From positions 622,675 through 686,674 of the forward strand of contig QANU01016365.1 in assembly GCA_003254905.1 (NCBI GenBank): a stretch of 64,000 nt of DNA, in the 5' to 3' direction. Of this stretch, positions 36,120-50,500 are shown in pieces. How positions within the stretch are numbered: position 1 is the first letter of the stretch; every line of letters begins with the position of its first letter. The DNA comes from Nissolia schottii. Its lineage: Eukaryota > Streptophyta > Magnoliopsida > Fabales > Fabaceae. The notes under the pieces were generated by a model. That model searched no databases and was not told the origin of the DNA. It saw only the letters and a list, made by a program, of their open reading frames with translations. Made by a program: the position numbers and the translations under genes.

Positions 36120-37090
36120 ATATAACTATAATGCATACCCATTTTCGGCCTTCAAGCGAGTACCGCTCGAAGAACAAAGTCTCATTCTTCTATCCGGCAA
36201 CCAGTGGGGGTACTTGTCCTTCATGAACGTGTGGAGGTTAGAAGCAAGGAGCGCCGGCTACAGTATCGATGAGGAGTAGTTGATATTTTTTAATACACTT
36301 TGTTCGTTAAAGCATTTTTGTTTTGAAATAAGGAAAAATTTGAGAAGATAGGGGGGTCTACTATTATGTACGGGGTTATGCCATAGCAATGCCTCCTGAA
36401 GCGTTCACAATCAGAACCGTTGAACAGGAAGCATACATAGTTCATGAATTGAAACACAATGAAGCACACACATTATATGAAGAAATACACCAACTTTATA
36501 TGACAATATGCACAAACATTATTCATTACTTATGGCAACTCACAAATTATGGGAATCAAGGTGCACGAACGTTTTTCCTTGTAGTGCACAAGCATTGTCA
36601 CTTATACTGCACAAACTTTACATTATATCATGCTCAAACCTCAGGATACAAACACGAAATAAAGACTCATGCATGTCACCCAAGTATTAACTTTGCATAA
36701 CGGATATTGTAAGGAAAAAGACATGACAGAGATAAAGAGTGTCATACCCGTTGTCGATATGAGCCCTAGCCTTCATGCTACGGACTTCATACTACGTTGG
36801 CCAAACATCCGACCAGTTCACCAAGTTTGCCAGCTCGGAGTCCGGATCGTTTCGCCTATCCAGCATCCAGCGGTAGATCTAGTCCACTAGCTTCTCGTCA
36901 ACAATGTCCATTTGATTGTGGTCGGCTTGTTGTGGAGGCTGTGGAGGAGTAGGATGGGAAATGGGTGGTGATTGGCACGGCGTGGCGATGCCCAGGTCGA
37001 AGGTTGGTCGTGTCATGACGACCAGCTCCTCTACACCCCTGGTAGGATTAGCGGGGGGTGTGATGATTGCCAACAGTATGCACAAATATT
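36120..37090 (-). pseudogene. Probable 5' exons of the Ulp1-type MULE gene
   Basis: On the minus strand 37085-36879 is open and Pro-rich (the segment SPPISHPTPPQPPQQADHNQ, then MDIVDEKLVD), and the same frame continues after one stop with IYRWMLDRRNDPDSELANLV. A further block near 36140-36190 reads NETLFFERYSLEGRKWVC. These have coding character and lie upstream of the protease in transcription order if the contigs are placed as I suggest. No catalytic residue lies here, so the link to the protease is inference from context, strand and the shared TGCACAAAC motif. Confidence 0.45.
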
Positions 37091-37640
37091 ATGTGGCAGA
37101 ATGGACAAACTTTAACACGATATCAGAATTTGTCCAAGCTTGTGATGCAAGCAATAAATAGACATAGTGCACAAACATTATATGGCAGAGTGCACAAACT
37201 TTAACACGGTATCAGAATTGTGAAAATGCGGGATGCAAGCAACACACAAACATAGTGCACAAACATTATATGGCAGAGTGCACAAACTTTAACACGATAT
37301 CATAATTGTCCAAATGCGGGATGCAAGCAACACATAGACATAATGCACAAACATTATACACACACTTACACAAACATTATACTCGCTAACTTTCTTGAAA
37401 AACAAAAATCGTTGTTAAATTCTTCTTTAAACCAAATGCATTCGAACAAAAAATTGAAGAAATTTAGACGGATTCCAAATTGACAAACAAAACCCTAATA
37501 CCAACAGTACACTACACCACAGATGCAAAAACTTTAGAGATAAGTAGTGAGAACATAAACAATGTGGGATGCAAGCAACTCACACACACAGTGCACAAAT
37601 TTTAGCATAAATAGTGCACAAACATTATACATACACGTAC
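36505..37640. repeat. Cluster of TGCACAAACATTATA motifs, set 2, with a short tandem array
   Basis: At least ten forward copies of the motif occur between 36505 and 37640. From about 37160 to 37345 they form a tandem array with a unit of about 85 bp: GTGCACAAACATTATATGGC, then GCACAAACTTTAACACGATATC, then AATGCGGGATGCAAGCAACA. Single copies continue at about 37344, 37600 and 37615. Confidence 0.85.
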
Positions 37641-38257
37641 ACAAATGACTCACTAACTTCTTCAAAAAAAAGAAGATCGATGTTTAAACCAAATGCATTC
37701 GAACGAAACTCGAATGAAAAGCAAATGACGAACAAACCCTACACAGTGAACTCAGTTTGATGCACTTACCAGTCTTCATTTTCTTGCGTGTTCTTCAATT
37801 GCGTTTTGTAAATCTTTGTGCAGAGAGCACAATGAATTTGCAGAACAGAGACGAGAATGAAGAGAGAAAAGAGAGACAACGAGATCGAACGAAGAATGAA
37901 GAATGGATTGAAGACAGTGAAGAGCAAATGAACGGTTTCGTGTTTTTGTAATCCTTATTTTTGCATTCGCAGTGGAAGAGGGAAGCTTTTGCAGCATGCA
38001 TTCACGCGTAAGTGGGTGAGAATGGAACGGGTAATTATTTGAGAGGACCTACTGTATTATTACACGATTGTATGTATGATATATGAGTTTAAGGTGTACA
38101 TGTAGCAATACTGATTTTATATACCAAGTCCTGTTCTACGACGGTAAACGTCAAAGTTGAAGTCTTTGGAAACTGGCAAAGAAGCTGAAAAGTGAAAAAC
38201 GCAACTCACGGAAGCAGAAAAGCAGTAACGGCGCGGGTTGGGGGAGGAGGAGGTGGG

Positions 38258-38283
38258 TGACGTGTCGTGTGGTGTATATATAA
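38258..38283 (+). promoter_or_regulatory. Candidate core promoter of the myosin gene
   Basis: TATATATAA (38275-38283) lies about 275 bp before the start codon. An ACGT-core element, GGTGACGTGTCG, lies just upstream and could bind bZIP factors. The CT-rich stretch at 38410-38435 fits a 5' leader. The start site is inferred, not observed. Confidence 0.5.
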
Positions 38284-38555
38284 TGACCACTTTCGCCATT
38301 TTTTGAGTTTTGAGTCAGTACTGACATGCCCACACCTCTTAGGGCGGGAACCCAAATATTTTCACCAGAAACTAAAAACAAAACCCAAACCTCATCTTGT
38401 ACCCTCTTTGCTCCTATTTCTCTCTCTCTCCCTCTGCAACTTTTCTAGGGTTTCAAACTTTCAACTCAAGTTCCAATTTCATCTTCAATTTCAATTTCAA
38501 TTTCAGTTTCTGTTCCATTTCTCATCTTCCAAATTGAAGAGCCAAGCAACCAACA

Positions 38556-41500
38556 ATGAATGTTCGAAAGGGCTCCAAGGTTTGGGTCCAAGACAGGGAT
38601 TCCGCTTGGATCGCCGCTGAAGTGCTCGACGGAGGCGGCGGAGGCAACCGACTCATCCTCGTGACTGATTCCGGCAAAAAGGTGAGTGAGTTACTGATTA
38701 ACGAGTTACGAGTTCGTTCTGGCAGCTAGATGATTGGAGGTTTAGTGTGCTTTAGGATTATTTGTTTTATGTATTTTTGTTTTTGTTTCAAAAGCTTATA
38801 ATCTTAAGCTTGTTGAAGTCGCATTTGGAAAAAAAAAAAATACAAGTGATTTTTGAAAAATTAAGCTATTAGCAAACATGGCTTCGGTGTATTTTATTGC
38901 GAGTTGTGGTGGTGCAGGTTTTTGCTACACCGGAGAAGCTGTGTCCGAGGGACGCAGATGAAGAGGAGCATGGTGGAGTGGAAGACATGACCAAGCTGGC
39001 TTATTTGAATGAGCCGGGGGTGTTGTATAATCTTCATAGAAGATATGCGCTCAATGATATCTATGTGAGTGGGGCTTAAATTGAACGGAATTGATTAGTT
39101 TCTGGATGGTCAATTGAGCTTAATTATAAGTTAGTTTAGGAGTTTAGGCATTTGGAAATGGCTAAATGGCGTTTGGAAAGATGAGTTGGGCATTAGGGAG
39201 GGATAGCCACATTAGGTAAGTATCTCATATTGTAGCATGGACACGACATGAGACATGGGTACTATATGACAGAGATACAACAGATGCGGATATGACACAG
39301 ATGGATGCAATATAGATACGGCTATACGGCAATTTTTAATTATAACAGGACAAAATTATAGTGTAACATAAAATATTAGTAAAAAATTGACACAGCACAA
39401 ATCTTCAATTATAGAGAGAAATATTCATCTAAAAGTTTGCATACACCATTGTAAGTATAAGAAACTTAACTTATCTATTGAATTATTATGGCATTTTTGT
39501 TTATACAAGTATACAAATTTAAAAGATCGAAGTAAAAATTTGTAAAATGCAGTTAAGGTGGATCTGGAAGTATTTGTGAAGTGTTTGGCGTGGATACAAT
39601 GATTATTCTGAACTGTCTGTACTCCTTAATCTGCTCTCTATGGATTATGAATGTTAATCTTGTTAGGAATGACTGAAGAGTACAATTCAGTTATTACAAA
39701 AGTGTGTATGAAGGAGTTGCTGTCATTTTATCTCTCTTCTTAGTAGTTAATTTTCAAACCATTATTATCACCCATGTATGGTACCATAAAAAATCTGTTG
39801 GTCAAGAGAATTTGTAAGATGGTTCGATACAAATACTTTGTGCAAAATAGCAATGCTCCTCTTGTTATTTTTTGAAATTATTTTTCTTGTGTAGAACTAT
39901 TATTCCTAGCAATTTTGCACTCTACAAGTATGCCTATGAACCACAAGACACCATATGTATGCTTTCTTGGCAGTTGACACTTCATGTATGATATTATTGC
40001 TTTCATTTATGAGGACTTTTATGGTTGGTTTTGATGAGTGCATGACTTAATGATTGGGTTTGCCTATTCTGGATGAATCGTTTTCAATGCCTTAGTTTGT
40101 ACTCTGCAGCTTAAGAAATTCCGTTTCCTTTTTGGTAACCTCACTGATTAGATATCGTTTTAGTGTGTAGCTGTTGTATGTATTAATAATGAATGTTTTT
40201 TTCCTATGGGAACAGTCATTTTATACCTTTTTTCCTGACTTCTTTTCTTAAAAAAAATGTTTTCTAGACATACACTGGAAGCATCTTAATAGCTGTTAAT
40301 CCCTTCACAAAGCTTCCTCATTTGTATGATATTCATATGATGGATCAGTATAAAGGAGCTCCGTTGGGTGAGCTTAGCCCACACGTTTTTGCTGTTGCTG
40401 ATGCATCATACAGGTTAGTTTGCATTTAATGTGTTTTTATCATATTTGATATATTTTTTTTAAAGATTTTTTTTCGTTGCTATTTCCATATTTTGCTTCA
40501 AATTAGTGAGTTTTTGTTGATCATGATTTAGAGCAATGATGAATGAAGGTAAAAGTCAATCTATCTTGGTCAGCGGCGAAAGTGGGGCTGGGAAAACTGA
40601 GACAACAAAATTGATTATGCAATATCTTACCTTTGTTGGTGGACGTGCTGCCGGTGATGATAGAACAGTTGAACAACAAGTTCTTGAAGTAAGCTCTTCT
40701 TGAATCCAGTCAATCATGATTTTGGCAGTGAATATGATTCAAAGTTCCAATTGTTATTTAATTGTCAATATGGGATGCTAATTTCACTTTTGCTTGATTC
40801 AGTCAAATCCGCTTTTAGAGGCATTTGGAAATGCAAGGACTGTCAGGAATGACAATTCAAGGTGAACTAGGATCTATTTTGTTTTCTTATTTCTATTTCT
40901 ACTTAACTGCTTGCTGATTACCTCAGATTCCATCTCTTGTGATTTTCTAGGTTATTTGTTCTTCCCCCTTTGCTGCTCTGTACAACTTTGCATCTATTTG
41001 ATGTATCTAAGCCATGGTGGAATTTTCTGAAAGCAAATTGTATTATGTATTTGTATGGGAATGCCAGTCCTTTTCTGTGATGTTATAGAAATCTGATGCC
41101 GTTTCATTTTAGGGATCTCTGATTCAGAAGAAAATTAAGCAATCAAGATAGGACATTGTGGTTGTTGAAGTTTGAAAGATTTAAATTGAGAGACTGAGAC
41201 TTAAGTTAGGGAATACGTACTACTTGAACTTGTATTGCTTTATAAGATTGTAACAGTTTTTCCATGAGCATATTTGATGGACAATAATGCTATCTGTATC
41301 TTGTGGGTGATTCCACAATGGGTTACATTTCTTATGCAAACAGTATTTACTGTGTAGCCTTGTCAAGTACTCTTCCATTGAAATTATTACTGCCCAAAGC
41401 CTCATATTATTACTACATTTTTTTGGTTGCAGTCGTTTTGGGAAGTTTGTTGAAATTCAGTTTGATTCAAATGGTAGAATATCTGGTGCTGCAATTAGAA

Positions 41501-44500
41501 CTTACTTATTGGAAAGATCACGAGTAGTGCAGATAACGGATCCAGAAAGAAATTATCACTGCTTTTATCAGCTGTGTGCATCTGAAAGGGTATTCAATTT
41601 ATTTTGAAGGCATTTATTTGATTTTGTACTTTGGGGAGCATAATGCGATATTTGGCAGTGTGCATGTGCAGGTTATGGTTTTCATAATTTCATGGTCAAA
41701 GTATTAATTGTTAATACTTTATAATTGGGATGCCTTATTTTAGGATGCAGAGAAGTATGAGTTAGGACATCCAAGCCACTTCCACTATTTAAATCAAAGT
41801 AAAATTTATGAACTAGATGGTGTAAGCAATGCAGAAGAATATGTCAAGACGAGGAGGTCAATGGATATTGTTGGCATAAGTCATGAGGATCAGGTGTAAT
41901 AATGTTTACATTAGTGTAACTCTTGCTTTGTTGCTTGCTTTCATGGATAATTTTACTTATGACCCTCCATTAACTTATAATTGTCATTTCTTCTTATTAT
42001 CAGGAAGCCATATTTCGCGTCTTAGCTGCAATTTTACATTTAGGAAATATTGAATTTTCTCCTGGAAAAGAGCATGACTCGTCAGTAATAAAAGACGATA
42101 AATCAAGATTTCATATGCAGATGGCTGCTACTCTTTTCATGTAAGTGATTTATATCATGTTTGGAATCTTATGTTCTTGGAATGAATCATAACTTGGCTG
42201 AATTGCATTTTCCTCATTAGCATTTGTATTTAAAAAACAAAAACATATAGCAGACATTATGATGCTGCTATATTAGTTTCTGATCGTATGGTCATGTAGA
42301 GGTTATGGACATCGTATACAACTAAAATTTGTCTGGGAAAAGTGGGAATAGTAAAATTTCTACATACAGCAATGCCTAAGTAGTGTTAAGCATGTATACC
42401 AACCAATGTTTCTTTTGAAAACAACTATCAACGTCACAAGGATACGTAATTTACAGTTTAAGTCTAAAGAATAAGTTATGTGTGGGCTCAAGCAACTGAG
42501 ATCAGAATAGATAGCATAGGTTTCTTGGATCCAATGAGAAACTAGCTTATCTGTGAGCAGGCAGTGCCTATTATTTATTTCGTATGGTAGAAATGATAAA
42601 AAATACCAAATGAGTTTGGTCACTTATCCTTTAAGATTAGGCTGGTCATAATTTGATGGAAGTTGTCCTTTGCTGAACTGAAATGAATTAATTTTTTGCT
42701 TCACTAGGTGTGATGTTGACGTACTGCTAGCAACATTGTGTACTCGTTCGATACAAACCCGAGAAGGAAGTATTGTCAAAGCTCTTGATTGTAATGCTGC
42801 TGCTGCTGGCCGGGATGCTTTAGCAAAAACTGTTTATTCTCGTTTATTTGATTGGTATGCTTATGCTCTATGGAGAATCAGCAAGCCTATCTTGTTATTA
42901 TGCATAATTTAAGGGGACATTTTATTTGCTTGTTTTTGTTCTGCCAGGCTTGTCGATAAGATCAATAGGTCTGTTGGGCAAGATGTCAATTCCCAGATAC
43001 AAATTGGAGTTTTGGATATTTATGGTTTTGAGTGCTTTAAGGACAACAGGTAAGTTGCCATTGATCACTTTTCACTTGGATGATATGTGTGTGATTGTGT
43101 GTATAATCTTTTTTTTTTTTTTTTCTTTCTGTGGAATGTAGAGAATAGGAGTGAGTAGATTCTGTCTGTATTTAAAGTTGTTCCAATGCATAGCTCAGGC
43201 ACCTGTTTTTATAATTTGTTAGGCTTCCTACTTAGCGCGTATATTCTAGGAAAAGAACTAAAAGTAACAGAGACTCAGGTCACATGGAAAGAAGAAATGG
43301 AGTTGGAATATTGGAGATAATTGAATGTCAAAGTGGCCTGAAGAGAGAGAAGTTGGAAACGTGGCTTGTGGAGGAAGAAGTGGTGGGGAAGTCATTTGAG
43401 GGAGGGGATGCTGGGGAGAAATAGGTGGGAGAAGAGTAAGGCAGGGTTTGGGTGTGGTTAGGCAGGAAGGAGCATACCCCTCAAAGAGTATGCTGTAAAT
43501 ATTTTATTCTCTGTATTTGCTTTAGGTTTTAGTACTTTTACAACTCTTGTATGTTCTGTACTGTTATTTTTCTTGAAATCGGAACAAGAATCCCTTTATT
43601 CAATGTATTTCAGTAAAATTCTGGTTCCAGTTTCTATCTTGAATACTTCTCACTTCTCTAGTGTTCTTTCATATATTGTAGTAATTTCACTAGTAGCATA
43701 CGGTTTGACGTGCAGACTTTTCTTTAGTATCATATGTGGGTTCTTTTTCTTTGTATCACCATTATTAGCTATTGACTCGTTTGCTGCTATTGTTTGTGTA
43801 AACTAGTCACTTTTTCAATGATTATTTTGCTTAATCCAATGACATTCACTTCCAACAGTTTTGAGCAATTCTGCATCAATTTTGCAAATGAAAAGCTTCA
43901 GCAACACTTTAACGAGGTATACATGTGTTTTTGATTGTATGTTTGCATTCACTAAGTTAGTGCACTGGTCTCTTGATCTGATTTGGTGATGTCTTTTCTT
44001 TCTATCTTTTTGTTTCTTCCAGCATGTATTCAAGATGGAGCAGGAGGAGTATGGCAAAGAAGAAATAAACTGGAGTTACATTGAATTTGTGGACAACCAA
44101 GATGTTCTAGATTTGATTGAAAAGGTTTTGGTTGTTGCTTTCTTAGGTGGAAGTTTTCTAAATTTTATGGGCTCGTTTGGCACACATGATAAAATAGGAG
44201 ATCATTAAAGGCCTCTTAAAAGTTTAATACTACATAATGTGTGGTGTGACATTGTATAAGATACTATATTATATATATATATGTATATATATAAGATAAA
44301 ATATCATTTTATTGTCATAAATAGTTCTAAGCACAAGCAAAAATGTATGATGAACAAAATAAATTATAACAAAAAAAAAGCAGTTTTTATTAATTATTTA
44401 TCAATAAGTTTCAATTATAATTTTTTGAAATTTCTCAATTTTTTATCATACACAACTGTAATTTATGAAAACTATTATATACAATTTAGTTATAATTTTT

Positions 44501-47500
44501 AATAATTATTTTTTTAATAAAATGTAAAAAATAAGAACACCATAATACTCTCGTATAGATTTGGATATTTTTTGCTTATATCTCTTATTACATAACTTAG
44601 TAGGAAAATATAATAAACAGTTATTTTTGTCAATTATTTAATTATAAATTTGAGAGTTGCTGATGTAACACATACTATGAAAAATATGGTAGACTATCAC
44701 CTCAGATTGTGTGGACATGGATGGACTTGGTTTGGCCATAGAGGTTAAAGGAGACCAAGGAAGACTATACGGGAAACCATTAAAAAAGATTTAAATTTAA
44801 TGCTTTGGCCATAGACCTGGTTTGACCATTGTGCACTGTGGCATTGTCTAATCCTTGTACTTGACCCCCATGTAGTATGTTTGGATTCCTGTTTGAAAAG
44901 CTCCAAACCATTGTTTGAGCAAAAGCTACTCTGTAGTTGCTTTTCCCCCAATCCATGATTTTGGAGTTCCAAACAGAAATTCAAACATGCTTAGTGGGAC
45001 AAGGCTTTGATGTTGTTGTATTTAGTTATAATTGTTTTAAATATTTCTTAGCTTTTTATAATATCTAACTTTTATTTTATATTATAATATATAAAAAATA
45101 AATGTGTGTGAGACAGTGTGAAAGAGAGTTATTATGCATTAAAATTTAATAAGGACTAATTCCACATTCTAATATTGATTAATTTATCTATCATTTTACT
45201 GTAATATATGGGGGTTTTAATGGATAAGCTAATACAATACATTACTTAAACTAATAACTGATAAAATCATAAAGTACTGTATTCGTTAATTGTATTAGGC
45301 CTGATAAAGTGTACCAAACTGGCCCTGCATATCTTACTCATGTAGAATTGTTTGTCAATGTTTTCTCCGGATTTCAGTTTATTGTATGCCTGTAATTTCA
45401 GTTTCATGTGGTCTTCTTTTGCAGAAACCCATTGGTATCGTTGCTCTTTTGGATGAAGCTTGGTAGAGTTTTAGTTCTTTAGTATGAATTGAGGTGCATT
45501 TATATATTTCTTTTGCAAATTTAGCCTTAATCTGAATTTCTTCTTGCAGCATGTTTCCAAAATCGACGCATGAAACATTCTCAACCAAATTGTTTCAGCA
45601 TTTTCGGTCTCACCCTAGGCTGGAAAAGGAAAAGTTTTCACAAACTGATTTTACCATTTCTCATTATGCCGGAAAGGTGACTCTGTGTTCCTATACATTC
45701 CTGAGTTTTGAACATAAATCTTGTGATGTTAAGTTACAAAAATTGGAGATTTTCTGCTGCTTTAATGCAGGTCACTTATCATACCGATACTTTCTTAGAC
45801 AAAAATCGTGACTATGTTGTTGTGGAACACTGTAATCTATTATCTTCTTCAAAATGTCCCTTCGTGTCTGGTCTTTTTCCTTTGCTGCCAGAGGAATCTT
45901 CTAGATCATCGTACAAGTTTTCTTCTGTGGCTTCCAGATTTAAGGTGTGACGACTTATTTCCTTTTTCATATTTTACTAAAGACTAGGAGATCTGATGTT
46001 TTGGCCAAATTATATAGGTGGCTAAAGTATTTGAACATCAATTTTTTGTTGCTGATTGATTCCTTTACCTTTCTTTCCACTTATCTTTATGTTTGGCGGA
46101 TGGTGAGCTCAGCAACAACTTCAAGCCCTCATGGAGACCCTTAAATCAACAGAACCTCATTACATACGATGCGTGAAGCCAAATTCTTTGAACCGACCAC
46201 AAAAGTTTGAGAATGCTAGTGTTATACACCAATTGAGATGTGGGGTGAGTAGTTTAGATATTCTAGATCCCTTTAATACTAAACTCTGTTTCCTTGGTTG
46301 TTTTATTTTTTATAAAGATTAGGAATGATTACATTAAAAAGAAAGCTTTAGATCCCTTTAATACTAAACTCTGTTTCCTTGGTTGTTTTATTTTTTTTAT
46401 AAAGATTAGGAACGATTACATTAAAAAGAAAGCTTGGGTAATGCCTATTGTGAACAATATGATATAATGTCATCGTATGTGGTTTGGTTAAGTTAGGGGA
46501 AGATCTGCAGAAGCTCCATTGGAGTAGATTAGATGGAATGGGGGTTTGCCGGAGAGCGAGGCTGAAAAATGAGTGAGGGAATCAGTTTTTTTTGGGGGGG
46601 CGTCTGAGTTGGAATGACATGGTGGGGGGGTTACCAGAGACAAAGTGTGTGATTGTGTGAGAGACCAGAGTGAGTGACTGAATTGGGGGTAAGGGGGGTT
46701 ACGTGAGAGTGAGACAGAGGAGAGTTGGTAGGGTTTGGGCGGGGTTAAATTGTAACAAATAATGTTGGGTCGGTTCAATTTTAGGAAGTTGAGGGAGACT
46801 AGGAATCATTAAGTTGTAAATGACTTTTCTACATACATGGTTTTTGATAGAACACAATAGTTTCGTATAACCTATGTGGCTGACTCCATTTTAGTGGAAA
46901 AAATCTTAATTGTTGTATCTTTTTGTTGTCTGTTAATAATTTCTTTCCAATGAATGGAAAGAGATGTGATCGCAATTAAACTCCACATGTTCATATGCTC
47001 ACAACACATGATGGGGGCTTGATTCACATTTTCATGCAAATAGGGTGACCATTATCCACATGCTTGTCTTCTAGGTTCACTTTTTAGTAAATTCTCACTT
47101 ATTAAGCAGTTTTATGACATCTCTCTGTTTTATTAAGGGTGTCCTTGAAGCTGTTCGGATAAGTCTGGCTGGTTACCCCACTCGCAGGACTTACTCAGAG
47201 TTTATAGATCGCTTTGGGTTAATAGCTCCTGAGTTAATGGATGGAAGGTGAGTTAACTAAAGGTCATTTTTGCAGCTACCCCTTAAGAGCTAACTATTAT
47301 TTTGTATTTGATGATTTTAATGGTTTTTGTCTGGCTGAAGTGTTGAGCTATATCTGTCCAAAAGTGTCTTTTGTTGGGTATGTTCTGACCCAAATTGTGA
47401 GAAGAGCTCTTATCTTGGGCCAATGGTTTGACTGAAATCGGGCTCCAAGCCAGTCTTAACCTAATCGAAGTTCATCTGCATATATGTTGTTAAAAGATTA

Positions 47501-50500
47501 TGAAACTAATCAAGTTACGTGGACATAATTTTGTATTTTATTTGTAAATCGTGATGATATTTGGAGGTTGAGGATCTAATCCCCGCGTGACAACGTTGCC
47601 TTTACACTCAATTTTGAGGGAAATAAGTGGGAGCCTTCTAACCATTTTGATGAAAAATGGAAGTGGTTCTCTGATTTACTCCTAATGGGCTGGTTTACAT
47701 GGTTATTTATCAATTGACAGAAAAAACAGTTCTAAATACTTGACCAGTGACCAGATACGCGCTAGTTCCCCACTAATCTGGTTGAACTAGCCAATCTAGG
47801 TTTAATTTTGTTGGTGGTTATAATTATTTGAACCAGAAGAGAAAGTTAAAAAAGCATGTTGGTTGTACATCATTCCGTGTAGAAAAAGCCATGGTTACTG
47901 GAAAATTGTTATCTTTTTCTGGCATGGATAGCATTATTTTGTTGTTGTCGAGATATTAATTTTTTTAATATCAAGACATGTACAACAATATAAGCTCCTT
48001 ATTTGGCAAAAAAATGTGTTTAGTATGTATGTATTGTTTTTTAATATGTATGCATTGTTTGTGTTGATAGTTATGATGATAAAGCTGCAACTGAGAAAAT
48101 TCTGCAAAAGCTCAAGCTTGAGAATTTCCAGGTATGATTACAACCCATTTTAAGAAATGTGACCTGCCAGGGACACTTCTACATTTATAAACTGCGAAAC
48201 TTTCATAATCAAATGTTAATCTCAATACTATTTTTAATAAAATACACATTTCATAATCAACATCACATAAATACCATTGATAAAATCTTTCTTAGAATAG
48301 GAAACTTATCATTGTCCTGTGTTACTTGTAGATACTATCAATTATAACTTAAACACACGAACAAAAATTTAGATTCTATCATAATTATTTAGTTGTAGAT
48401 ACCACCATGCTTGTTGACCTTTGTGCAATAGCATGATGAACGGACCCAACTCTATAACTGTGAAGTCTAGTTTCCATGTCATCACACTAACTAATATATG
48501 AGAGAAAGAGAAGCAGAGTTGGGTTGAGTTTATATATATATATATATATATTGAGTTTTATAACTCAAGAAATACAAAAGCACTCAATTGCAACCAACAA
48601 AAAATAATAAAACTTTACTTTATACATGTCAAGAACCATTTCTCCCAAAAAGTTGTTGTGGAGAGGCAATTAAATGATTTTTATATTTGACACACCCCCT
48701 TTTTTGGTAATGAATTGCTTGAGGATTAGAGTCTCCTCAGCCTCTGAATGATTATGATATAATTACAATTGCTTATAAAAGGAAACAATCTATCTAATTC
48801 TAATTGATATTTACAAATATTCACATGATACTAATTTGATTATGGTAAATCGGAATGTAATTGCACAATTAGGTCATTCATCATCCATGGTATATATCAA
48901 GACATATTTTAGTGTCTTTGATATTTCAAAATTTATTTTCAATATCACTCACAGCTTACATACTTTATTATAGAGGAGAAAATTATAAAACTGAATAGCA
49001 CTGCCACAAGTGCTCATAAAAATGTATAACCAAGTGCCAATTCTAGGTACCAAGATTCAACCAATAACTTAAAAACTATAAAGAAACATATAATATCTAG
49101 TTAAATATTATACTAACTCGAAGTTTATAAGCCAAGCCATGTTACTAGATTTCAAAATGCAAATCATGTCAAAATTACTTTAATAAACTTTCAAGAAATA
49201 AAAAATTAAAATAGGTGACCCTTGGTAGTAATCCCATCGTGTTTCAAGTATTCATAGTATAAAGGTCCTTCAGCGAAACCTTAATGCTATGATATCCACA
49301 CAATCTCTGTTTCTTCTAGGTCAAGATTAAGTGTTGGTCTATCTAATGAAATATCATGAATGATGGAAATTAGTTTGATGATCCTTGGTCAAGGCTTTAA
49401 GAAGACTAATATAACAGCAATGTAAACCTTACAAACTTGACTTATGGATACATAAATTCAAATGGCTGATTGCATTTCTCTGCACGATGTGGTATTTCTA
49501 CCCTTGCAAACGTTAAACTTATATTATTGTTTGGAGGCGGGTACTTGGTTTTTGGTTGGTTGGTTGGTTATTATGCCTTCTTTGACTAAGTTTGCCGACC
49601 TATTCTCTTTCTATCTCTCTCTTTTAACTTCTACTGAAAGATAGGGTCTGGCTTATGAACCATGTATGCTGCTGTTGTTCATGAACAAACTTGGGACTTA
49701 CAAGTATTATGCTCTTTATAATGGTTATATTTCTTGTTTTGCCTTCTCTTTCTTCTTATTCAGTTGGGTAGGACCAAAGTATTTCTCCGTGCTGGTCAAA
49801 TTGGCATTTTAGACTCCAGACGTGCTGAAGTTTTAGACAGTGCTGCAAAGTGTATTCAGCGCCGGCTGAGGACATTTATTATACACAGGGATTTCATCTC
49901 CCTCAGAGCTGTTGCAATTTCTCTTCAGGCATGCTGCAGGGGTTGGTTTCCTTTTTGCTATTGCCTTTACCATTCTCTACTGCTCTTGGAAAACTTGTTG
50001 GCTTTACAATCACACTCGCATCACATGGTTAACTGTCGTAAAGTGTTACAACTGAGAAAGTATAAATTTGTAGAAAATATTTCTTAATTTGGCTTGATAT
50101 AGGATGGGATAAATTGAATTTTCTAATTTCAATAATGTTAAGATCAGTAACATGTTACTCCTTAACTGCATCCTTAACTGCATTTCTCCATGCCAGATAA
50201 CTCTAGATGGAATTGTGCTTCATTGGTTGGCAGTCTTTTAAGAACTTTGTCAACTCATTCAAACTTGTTGTTGTAAGCATTACGTACAGGGAACACTGCT
50301 TCTGTAATTACATTAGCCTGGTCCTCATCTGTTTTTGTAAATGTAGGATGCATTGCCCGAAGGATTTATGTTGCTAAGAGGGAGACAGCAGCAACTATCT
50401 CCATTCAGAAATATATTCGTATGTGTCTAATGAGGCGTGCTTACTTAAAACTATATTCTTCTGCTATTATCATCCAATCCCATATTCGTGGTTTCACGAC

